64,000 nucleotides of DNA from Scolanthus callimorphus (lineage: Eukaryota > Cnidaria > Anthozoa > Actiniaria > Edwardsiidae). Every line of letters starts with the position of its first letter. Position 1 is the stretch's first letter. Location of the stretch: positions 11,313,912 through 11,377,911 of the forward strand of contig CM066920.1 in the NCBI GenBank assembly GCA_033964015.1, read 5' to 3'. A program made the position numbers and the translations under genes. The notes under the pieces are model-generated. The model saw nothing but the letters and a program-made list of their open reading frames with translations. It searched no databases and was not told the origin of the DNA. Shown here in pieces: positions 24,701 through 36,650 of this stretch.

Positions 24701-27700
24701 GTTCGAAAGAGATGTTCGATCGAGCAAAAATGTTCTTGATAAACATGGGGTGTCTATAAACTATCGAACTTTGTTTGTTCCAACAAAGTTTGGATGTTTG
24801 TAAGTTCGAACAAAGTTCGATATTTAGACCCGGGCTTAATTATATGCAGTGGGACCTCTATTGAGATCACCCTCACCGCGTTATATAGTTTCTGCTGAGA
24901 AATACTTCAGAACTTTTGAAAAATAATGGAAGCCCCACTGTAATAGCAATGTTGCGTAAGCTCTCTTTGCTCCATTGCTTTACCGATGTTGCGTGCATGT
25001 GTTGTTGAATGATGATATTACCAGAGAAGTGTTTTCTGTAAAGCTACTAATGTTGCTATGTGCTAAACATGGCGATGTACCTTGGACCAAAGGTGCAGTG
25101 ATAGCGATCCTGCCTGATCTCTATGTGCGAGGCATACCGATGTTGTCTTGTCTGCATGTGTAGTAATGGTCATATTACTTGCCTATTGTTTGCTGTACTA
25201 ATGTTGCCTGAGTAGCATGTGTTAAACATGACGATGTTCCTAGACTGAATGTGGAGTAGTAGCGATCCTGCCTGATCTCTGCGTCCTAGACATATCGGTG
25301 TTGTCTGGCCTGCATGTGTAGTAAAGTGATATTACTTGTCTATTGTTTGCCGTACTAAAGACTGGTTTTCATATGTCGGGAACCGTCGGGAACGTACGAT
25401 CGGGGATCCGTGGTTTCCCGACCATCCCCGTCAATCCAGTCTTATGAAAACGCATATCGGGAGTTGTCGGCGACATCGGCGATTGACTGGGATGCGATCG
25501 GGAAAATAGAAACCGTTTCTATTTCCCGATCGCATCCCAGATGATCGCCGACGTCGACGGTCGTCCGCGAAGCCGTGTTTTCACATGTCGGGAACTGACT
25601 GGGATGGACGGGAAACAAGCCATCGCAGTCCGACAGTCCCGACAGTCCCGACATATGAAAATCAGCCTTAATGTTACCTGACTTGTATGCGCGAAACATG
25701 ACGATGTTCCAAGACTGAGCTGAGCCTGTTGCTATGATTTGTGCGTTTTCAGGTGGATGTTTGTAAGCAGGCTTACCGCCAAGATGATGTTGTGGAAGAA
25801 GAGGAGGAGTCTGACGTCTCGCCACGAGATGTTTGGCCATAATATATATCTACTAGCTACACAGGTATAGTAAGGCCGTGCACCATGTATGCCGGCCATA
25901 ATGTATGTCTACTATAACAATAATAACAATAACATTTATATAGCGCCTATATCTAAATAGTTCTAAGCGCTTTACAGAATATTTACATTAAAAAATGTAT
26001 TACAAATTTAAAATCTAAAAAATAAAAATGTAAAAACAAGAGAAAAAGCAAAAAGCAATAAAAAGGCAATAAAAAGAATGCAATATAGAGCTAATAGGCA
26101 GAATTAATAAATGTGTCTTTAGTTTCGTTTTAAAAATCAAGAGATTTGTGGAAGACCTTATGTGGAGGGGGAGACGGTTCCACAATGTCGGGGCAGCTAC
26201 AGAAAAGGCCCGGTCTCCATAATTAACGGTGCGACTGCGGGGAACACTCAACTGACATGATGAAGACGATCTGAGGCTCCTGGAGGTTGATACCTCTGTA
26301 TAAGTTTACTTAAATAAGAAGGAGCTAAGTCATTTTGAGATTTAAAAGTAATCAAGAGGATCTTAAATTCAATTCTTTGCTCAATTGGCAGCCAGTGAAG
26401 TTCTCTCAAAATAGGGGTGACGTGGTCATACTTGCGCGTATAAGTTAGTAGCCGTGCGGCCGCGTTCTGGACATACTGTAACTTCTGTGTGAGATTTTTT
26501 GGGAGACCATACAACAGAGAGTTGCAGTGATCAAGTTTCTGCGTAATGAAAGCATGGATTAAGATTTGAGTAGTTCCAGAACTTAGATATCTCCGGATCT
26601 TTGAGATGCGCCTAAGATGGTAAAAGGATGATTTACAAATCGCGGCAACATGCTTTTTCATTTCCAAAGAACTATCAAAAATGACACCAATATTTCTTGC
26701 TGAGTCGCTCGGAGAGATTAACTGGTCTCCCACTCGAAAACTCCCTAGATTTGTTTTAGGGCGAAATCGTGAGCCAATCACTAGCATTTCTGTCTTATTG
26801 CAATTAAGTTTTAATTTATTGGCGCCCATCCATAGATCAATTTCATTCACGCAGTTTTGAAGCCTGGCGATCGTAGATTGCATTTCAGTTTCATCTGACG
26901 GATGAAAAGCTGCATACATCTGGGTGTCATCTGCGTACAGATGGAAAGAGATGTTGTACTTTCTCAAGATATCACCAACAGGTGCAGTATACAAAAAGTA
27001 TAGGATGGGGTCCAAAACAGAACCTTGAGGAACACCACACGAGAGGTCTTTCATAGATGATTGAACCCCATCTATAGTGACAAACTGTTTGCGACCCCGA
27101 AGGTAGGAAGCGAACCAATCTAATGCACCTTCTCTGATTCCAAATCTGCAAGAAAGTCTCGATAGAAGAAGAGTGTGGTCAACAGTGTCAAAAGCCGCCG
27201 AGAGATCAAGTAAAAGAAGAATAACTGTTTGTTTTTGATCGACCGCACGCAAGATGTCATTCTGTACACGAAGCAAGGCAGTTTCGGTGCTGTGGTACAG
27301 TTTGTAGGCCGACTGCAGTTCTTCTTGTAAATTATTGGCTATCAAGTGGTCCCAGGTCTGAACTGCAATAACTTTTTCAATGGACTTCGATATAAACATT
27401 AGATTTGAAACAGGTCTGAAATGCATAAATACTTCGAAGTCAAGAGAAAGTTTCTTTAGCAATGGCTTTAGGGTGGCTTCTTTCATTCGGTCTGGCATAG
27501 TGGAAGTGGTCATTGAGAGGTTGATGATTTGGGTGATGACCGGCAGTAGGAGATCAAAACACTGCTTCAGAATAGAGGATGGGATATGGTCAAGAGCACA
27601 AGACTTCAGTGACAGTGGTGTTATTAGTTTAGCAACCTCTTCTTCTGATACCGGCGTGAAATTCTGCAGCTCAGCACCGCGGTATTCACGTCAGGGAAAA

Positions 27701-30700
27701 CATCCGCTGTATGGGATGGTAAACCGAGTCTGATTTTTGTTACTTTGTCAGTAAAGAAGTTAATAAATCTTTCCACCAGTTCTTTTGTTGAATCACAACT
27801 GGATATACAGGAGCCGGTTTACTATCGAGCAGCTTTTCAACATTTTTGAAAAGTACTTTCTGATCTGATTTATTTTCATTGATAATTGTAGAATAGTATT
27901 TCATTTTGGCATCTTTAGCATTATATTTACTTTATCACATTGGCTTTTATAGATCTCAAGTCTACAATAAGTTTCGATTTACGCCATTTACGTTCAAGCT
28001 GGCGACGCACACATTTTTCAGTTGCGATCTCATCACAATACCACGGGGATGACGGACGCTGTGAGACGATTCGAGAACGCAAGGGAGCATGGGAATCAAG
28101 CAGACTGGACAATACAGAGTTGCATTTGCTCGCAGCTTCACTCACACTTTGCGTCTCTAATGATAATAACCAGAGTTTGTCAGGTCTTCTCGGAAACTAT
28201 CAACGTCAATGCTTTTGAGTTTTCTGTATGTGACCACCTTCTTTGGACAAGTCGGCCTTGTGATAGACAGAGAACAATGCAAGGCCTGGTGGTCTGAGAG
28301 GCAGGGTTTCCTCACAATAAAGTTATTTGCAATGCTTTCATCTTTCCGTGTAATCATAATACTAGCTACACAGGTATAGTAAGGCAATGCACCATTTAGT
28401 CCGGCCATAATATATATCTACTAGCTACACAGGTATAGTAAGGCAGTGCCATTTAGGCCGGCCATAATATATATCTACTAGCTACACACGTATAGTAAGG
28501 CAGTGCCATTTAGGCCGGCCATAATATATATCTACTAGCTACACACGTATAGTAAGGCAGTGCCATTTAGGCCGGCCATAATATATATCTACTAGCTACA
28601 CACGTATAGTAAGGCAGTGCCATTTAGGCCGGCCATAATATATATCTACTAGCTACACACGTATAGTAAGGCAGTGCCATTTAGGCCGGCCATAATATAT
28701 ATCTACTAGCTACACAGGTATAGTAAGGCAATGCCATTTAGGCCGGCCATAATATATATCTACTAGCTACACAGGTATAGTAAGGCAGTGCCATTTAGCA
28801 CCCCTTGTGATGTATAATAGCGGTAGACGCACAACAGACCTATTTCCCCCTGTTTCTCTAGCTCTCGCAGCATAACAAGGAGCTGGCTGGACTACTAAAG
28901 CTGACGCACTCAGAGTTTGAGACGGAGGAGTTGCCCGGCGACAGTGCGCTCGAATTCTACGAGAAGAACACCGCTCAAATTGAGGTAGGACATTGAAGCA
29001 CCATGAATTGTGGAAATATTCTAATTGAGGTAGGACATCGAATAACTGGATATGTCCTTCCTGAGTGTGTTTCCCACACACTTGTAATGGTGGTGTTATT
29101 AGAACAACACAGTGTTTTTACCGCTCTATTTTTCCGAACAAAAATCTTATAGGCGGATTTATTGTGACGCCAATGTTTACATATTTGAAGCATCGTGAAA
29201 ATCAGCAAGCGTAGCGGAGCTACAGAAAAAAATGTTCTGAATGTCAATAGCGCCTGGTGAATGAAGGGTAATTAGAAAGTTTTACGTTCGCCATTAAATT
29301 ATGAGCGCATGGCGATAAGTTCAATTTACAGAAAACATGAAGGCTAATGAGCTTCTTGCCACCCAAGAAATTCAAGGCTACTGAAAATGCCTCTTTGCTC
29401 TTGAAAAATGTAATAAAGATGTTGGCGAAATGAAATGATTACTATTCCTAAAAACGTATTAAGAGCGACTCTCTGTAAGGACCGAGTGAGATGTGGCACA
29501 AGGTCGAGAAATCGAGCCCCCTCATATTTTATCCAGAGATAGCCTATGGTATGCTAGTAAACGTGATATATTTTTTATGTTAGAAAAATAAAGCAATGTA
29601 GAGAAATTTCGAAAAAGCAACGCCGAGTCGTGAAGCTCAAAAATGACTAAAACAGCATGGGATTCTACGTTCAAATAACGGAACTCGCGCAAAGGCGCAA
29701 AATAAAACTTGCATTTATTTGCATCATAATTTCATTTTAGAGGTATCAAAGATTTGAATGCATCCATATGTTTAATTATAGCTAACATTTTAAGTTCTTA
29801 GCGAGCACCCAAAGAACGCCGAAATTTCACATTTTGAAAATCTAAAATTTCACTTTATTTTGAAACAATGAAAAATGCAGGCGGTATTATTCAGAATTTA
29901 TTGAAACTTGGAATTTAACAAGTACTTAAGATATATTTAGCCCGGGTATAAAAATTATTCTTGGAAAACATATTTGAGATGAGAACGAGTGCACTCAATT
30001 TACCCTAATTAAGCCAATTTTCTCGCGGAACTGTAAACAATCTCCTAAGAAATATCCTGAGAAATCTCACTCTTTACCCGAAAACATAAGCAAATAAGCC
30101 AGACATATACCAAATTTACAGCTTACCATTGATTAGAAACATTGTGGAGATAAACTTCGGGGTAAAATTCGTGTATTCATACTTTTCCTTTCTTGCTGCC
30201 GACATGACGAAGAAGTTTTCTCGGCAAACAAAATCCTCCAGATGGCGTGTTTTTCCCACGCTCGCTGCTTACTCTTCTACCAGTTCTACAGCTTTGATTG
30301 TCGCAATAAAAACTTGTTTGTAAAATCGAACTCTATAGGAGTAATTTCTGAAGTTCATAAAGATTCTCTTCAAACGATTTAGCTATTTCTCTGATTTCTC
30401 CGTAGCTACAAGCTGGAGATAAAGTGCAGTCAACCGGCTCAATGAACAATACAAAGTCAATTAACGCTTTCTGTCACGCATTCTTCTCACACAAGGAAGG
30501 GGAACCTTTCTTTTTCCGGCTTTCGATATTGTTTCACTTTAGAGCAATAATTATTTGGTATTTGAAATAAAATGTGACTTTCCAATGAAAAGGAACTAAG
30601 ATTAAAATGTTTCAAACATTTTAGCGAGACTAGATTCTGTGATGTTTGATCAAGGGTGTGCCGCCGCCGCCGTGCACGTAGTTACGCCCAGTTTTGCAGT

Positions 30701-33700
30701 TTTGTGGCCGGGACTCTTGTAAAAGAAAACGATAAATTTAAAATGAGGAAAGTGCGGGAGAGACAAGCGGTTGGGGAGAGGCAGTGCGGAGAGACAAGCG
30801 CACAACCTCGTTCCCAGGGTCTTCTGGGTAATTTTCAAGATGGTGGCAGGTCACTCGGAAGAAGACCCTGACAAAGGCTGGGGCTTTATCCAGGTTTTCA
30901 GGTTTTATTATTCTATGTACATATAACAAAATAAATAGCCAGTGCCCGCAAATAGCTTAGCTAACGAGGCGGGCAGAGGGTTAACATTACAATATAGGAA
31001 AATGAATTACAAAAATTACAAAGCAAAGCAAAGAAAAGAAAAAGGAAGTATGGCTACTTTAGTATTATTTTTGTAAAGCTAATATAATTTGTTTGTTTTA
31101 CTTTTTTGATAATTTATCAATTAAACTTGATACATCAAGATAAGTATCCTCAGAACGAAAGATATTCAATAAATATTCTTGAAGGATGGATGAGAATTTA
31201 TATTTTGATGAAAACTGAATAAAATTGGGAATACTGTTCCACATTTTAGCGCCAATGCGTGAAAATGAATTTTTTAGATGATTGGTTCTAGAATGCTTAT
31301 AATATATAATTTCCCCATCGCTGAGGATCTCGTTGGGCCGAGCACAGGGAGAACGCTTAAGAAACAGTTAAAGTCCGATATGGCGGGCAGACAGCCGGGA
31401 AAAGAGGGCCGAAATCGGGGCTAAAATTAATCATAATGACTTGTGTTCATGATTTGTGCCATCTCCCGGCTTTCCGCAAGCCATATCGGATTTTAACTGT
31501 TTTACTTAGGTGTCTCCCTGTGGAAGGGCCCCACGCCATCTTGAAAATTACCCAGAAGGTCCTGGGAACGAGGTTGACAAGCGCAGAATAAGAAGGAAGA
31601 CCTTGTTCCCTTACTGTCGAGCAAGAAGGCGATACAAAATTAAACAACAGTGGGATTGACGCTGGCTCACCCGGAAGGGTTGGGGGGATGGGGTACTCCC
31701 CAAGACTTTTGTACGGGGTTGCGCGGCCCAACAGGGCGAGTTTCGATATTTTACTGCCACACCCAAAATGCTGAGGCGCGAGAGGGTATGACTTTCCCAG
31801 AGGTCGAGATTTGTAACGCAAAAACTGATTGTGGAGGATCTAGACGGCAAATGTTTTTTTTTCCTGAAACTTTTTATCATTTGCCTAGACTCTCCTCGAG
31901 ACTGTCAGGTTTTTATTTTTTGACATTCATAACAATATTTAAGTCTTTACGACCACGCCTTGGTAAGTACAATTTTCACTATTCCGCAGGAAAAGAAATC
32001 GCTGTCACTGCTACTACTTTGGGCTGTTTTATGTTGTCGCTGTTCCCATTTTGATTTTATTGTTTTTACAAAAATAAATGAGACAACTCAAGGACGCAGG
32101 AATTTAGAGCGGACCGTGGACACGCGTCATTTTCTTATTTGCCATGAATGTCAGACGAGAAGACACGCGCCTGAGGATTTTCTAGATCAAGATAGAGTTT
32201 AAAAACAAATGATATTTATTGTGACAAACGCATTGTCCCTTCCACGTGCGTGACAAACGTTAATTGCCTTTGTTTTGTTCAATGAGTCGGTTGACTGCAC
32301 TTTATCTCCAGCTAGCTACGGAGAAATCAGAGATCGAAATAGCTAGCTAAATCGTTTGAACATCTTTCTGAACCTCAGAAATTACTCCTTTAGAGTTTGA
32401 ATATACAAACAAGTTTTTATTGCGACAAACAAGCTGTACAAGAGTAAGCAGTGAGCGTGGGAAAAACACGCCATATGGAAAATTTTGACTTTGTTTGCCG
32501 AGACAACTTCGGCGGCAAGAAAGCAAAAGAACAAATACACGACCCGTATTTATCTCCACGGCGTTTCTAAGAAATGGTAAGCTGTAAATCTAGTATATTT
32601 CCGGCTTCTTTCTGGAAAAATGTGAGATTTCTCAGGATATTTCTTAGGAGATTGTTTACAGTTCCGCGAGAAAATTCGCTTAATTAGGGTAAATTGAGTG
32701 CACTCGTTCTCATCCAGGTATGTTTTCCAACAATAATTTTATACCCGGGGAAAATATATCTTAAGTACTTGTTATTTCCAAGTTTCAATAAATTCTGAAT
32801 AATACCGCCTGCATTTTTCATTGTTTCAAAATAAAGTGAAATTTTAGATTTTCAAAATGTGAAATTTCGGCCTTCTTTGAGTGCTCGCCAAGAACTTAAA
32901 ATGTTAGCTATAATTAAACATCTGGATGGTTTCAAATCTTTGATACCTCTAAAATGAAATTATGATGCAAATAAATGCAAGTTTTATTTTGCGCCTTCGC
33001 GCGAGTTCCGTTATTTGACCATAGAATCGCATGCTGTTTTAGTCATTTTTGAGCTTCACGACCCGGCGGTGGTTTTTCGAAATTTTCTCGACATTGCTTT
33101 ATTTTTCTAACATAAAAAATATATCACGTTTACTAGCATACCATAGGCTATCTCTGGATAAAATATGAGGGGGGTCAATCTTTCAACCTTGTGCCACATT
33201 TTCACGAAGTCACTCGGTCCTTACAGAGAGTCCCTCTTAACGTTTACGTTCGTTTTGGAGGCTCTACGCAGGTTTTTAAAAATGAGTGGATTGCTGTTTG
33301 GCAAACGGCTCATTAGCCCACATATTTTCACCAAAATGAACATATAACTACGTCCTTACAACTGAATGTTAAACCTTCAAATTTTCAGAGTAGGTTTCGT
33401 TTCCTGTCCGCTATTCATATTCAGTGCTGATTATTTTCGAGCTCCTTTAAACATTCTGAATCTAGACCCAGCTTATGTAAATGAGCGCAAACTGTAAACA
33501 TGAAATCCCCCTATACTGCTTGGTCTTATTATGGCCTTCTGTTGTGGTTCCAATAGATTGTTCGTCAGGATCGCACCATGGAGCAGATCGTGTTCCCCGT
33601 ACCACAGATCTGCGAGTTTCTTACGGAAGAAAGTAAAATCACGGTCTACGCAAGCTGTGAGCGAGACGATCAAAACAGCAAGGTAAAGGACGAGCAACAC

Positions 33701-36610
33701 AACCGCAAGCTTGATAACATTGACATGAACCACCAATTCTAGCAGAATTTAGTATGAATCAACTATAGGTCTATCAGGTCTATAACAAATCCTGAATTTC
33801 TATTGGAAATTGGCGATTTTGCTGCTGCTCCCTTTGCCTAGCAACATACCGAGTCAGAGAATGGAAAATTCCAACCGGTTGATGGTTTAATGACTAGACC
33901 AGAAGTTTAGTGACGTCGACTTTCGCGTTGGCGTCATCGCAGCTTAAACTCACTAATGACATCCACTACGGCTGGAACCCGAGACAAGAAGTTAACTAGA
34001 ATTTTTGTTTTTTCAGGTCGCAGACTTCTTTGAAAGAACAGGAGATCTTTTCCAGGAAATGCAATGGCAAAAGAAGCTTAGAGGTAATGCTTCCTACACT
34101 AACTGTAGGAGGTTTACGAATTAGCACTTTTCAAAAGGCGCTCCCGGAAACTGAATTTGGCATCAATGTCAACCCGATTATACATGATTTGCGATTTACG
34201 CCATCTTATGCAGCCCGTGAAGTCCTCCATCCTCAGGGGCACCCAACGAGACAATACCGTAAAACAACTCAGAATGCCATTATAAGTCGTTGCTGAGCAT
34301 ACAAATGACTGTAAACTGGGTATTTTTAATCCCTACAAATTTTAGATCTGTTCGGATTTATAGCTGAAAGTTTTGTGTTGCGAAAATTTTAGGGATTGAA
34401 ATCACGTCTTCCGAAAATGCTAGGGGAAAAATTCTATCCGAAAATTTTAGGTGACCTTTTTAACGGCAAAAATCCCCCAAAAATTAGTAAAATTTAACCT
34501 TTTTGTGCAATTCGAAAAAATCCAGGCGATCGTATGATCTATATACGAAAGTTAAAGCTTTAAATTCTGAAGCGAAAGTTTCAGCTCTCATTCCACCATC
34601 CGAACAGATATTTTACCGAAAATGATCGTTGGGTGCCCCTGCATCCTCTCCTTGTTTACCGGTCGAATATGCGTATAGAGCAGATTTCGTATGACTGTGA
34701 AAAGTACCGTGACACGGCGCGTTACTGTCGCGGTTGCGGTACCGAACTTGGCCTGCTGTAGATACCGAACGAAATCGCGTAGTCGCGGTACGGACACGGT
34801 CGCGGCGCGGTACAACTCTTTCGCGGCACTTTTCACAGTCATACGAAATCTGCTCTATCGACCGCTTTGAAATCCCTCACGATGAGGAGAAGACCATTGC
34901 TTTTTTGTTTACTAATCAAAGTGCTTTGTTGTTGTTTTGTTCATTCCCGTTTTCCACTTTCAGAACACCGCTTGCTATTTGGGCTAAGTAGTCGTCTGAG
35001 TCTGTGGCAACAGATCTCAATAAACCTCGCCGTTCTTCTCAACTTACTCGTCGCGTTCTTTTATCCTTTTTCCGATGGTCCAGGAGGTGAGAGTATAGAC
35101 TAATATCATATTGCCTTTTATTATATAGACACGAGTGTTTTACTGGGAAATACGCCACTCGTAGATCTCATACGAAGCTACATCCGGGACCTGAGTGACA
35201 TATTTTCCATATCCTCGCTAGTGGTTTGTCTATGTAATAAAACGAAAATTACACGGTGGCTTGAAGATATGAGTTTTATGTTCTCGTGTTTCGATGCGCT
35301 CATTCGTAAAATATTGTTCTTGCCACTCGAAAATGAAACTCATTGAGACCGAGATTCAGACGTGACTTTTTTGAGAGTAGCCGAATCTGTAATATAACAA
35401 TGTCGATGATGTTCGCGGGCGTGAATCTATTTTGGGCCCGAATCAGACTCATTTTAGCCCGAGCACAGCGAGAACATCAACTACATTACTATTAACTTTG
35501 GAGAGCACTGTGTACAAAATGAAAATATATGGCGACCATCATAACGCCGCTTGCTTGCTTGCTTGCTTGCTTGCTTTGCTTTGCTTTGCTTTGCTTTGCT
35601 TTGCTTTGCTTTGCTTTGCTTTGCTTTGCTTTGCTTTGCTTTGCTTTGCTTTGCTTTGCTTTGCTTTGCTTTGCTTTGCTTTGCTTTGCTTTGCTTTGCT
35701 TTGCTTTGCTTTGCTTTGCTTTGCTTTGCTTTGCTTTGCTTTGCTTTGCTTTGCTTTGCTTTGCTTTGCTTTGCTTTGCTTTGCTTTGCTTTGCTTTGCT
35801 TTGCTTTGCTTTGCTTTGCTTTGCTTTGCTTTGCTTTGCTTTGCTTTGCTTTGCTTTGCTTTGCTTTGCTTTGCTTTGCTTTGCTTTGCTTTGCTTTGCT
35901 TTGCTTTGCTTTGCTTTGCTTTGCTTTGCTTTGCTTTGCTTTGCTTTGCTTTGCTTTGCTTTGCTTTGCTTTGCTTTGCTTTGCTTTGCTTTGCTTTGCT
36001 TTGCTTTGCTTTGCTTTGCTTTGCTTTGCTTTGCTTTGCTTTGCTTTGCTTTGCTTTGCTTTGCTTTGCTTTGCTTTGCTTTGCTTTGCTTTGCTTTGCT
36101 TTGCTTTGCTTTTGCTTTGCTTTGCTTTGCTTTGCTTTGCTTTGCTTTGCTTTGCTTTGCTTTGCTTTGCTTTGCTTTGCTTTGCTTTGCTTTGCTTTGC
36201 TTTGCTTTGCTTTGCTTTGCTTTGCTTTGCTTTGCTTTGCTTTGCTTTGCTTTGCTTTGCTTGCTTTGCTTTGCTTTGCTTTGCTTTGCTTTGCTTTGCT
36301 TTGCTTTGCTTTGCTTTGCTTTGCTTTGCTTTGCTTTGCTTTGCTTTGCTTTGCTTTGCTTTGCTTTGCTTTGCTTTGCTTTGCTTTGCTTTGCTTTGCT
36401 TTGCTTTGCTTTGCTTTGCTTTGCTTTGCTTTGCTTTGCTTTGCTTTGCTTTGCTTTGCTTTGCTTTGCTTTGCTTTGCTTTGCTTTGCTTTGCTTTGCT
36501 TTGCTTTGCTTTGCTTTGCTTTGCTTTGCTTTGCTTTGCTTTGCTTTGCTTTGCTTTGCTTTGCTTTGCTTTGCTTTGCTTTGCTTTGCTTTGCTTTGCT
36601 TTGCTTTGCT

Positions 36611-36650
<40 letters not shown>

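Larger units (their letters stand above)
29336..33330. repeat. 4-kb palindrome with about 1.15-kb arms
   Basis: Left arm about 29336-30500 and right arm about 32235-33330 are reverse complements at roughly 85-90 percent by eye. Anchors: gactctctgtaaggaccgag (29467) with ctcggtccttacagagagtc (33213), and gataaaatatgagg with its complement. The spacer of about 1.7 kb holds other elements. No gene within the arms. Confidence 0.88.
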
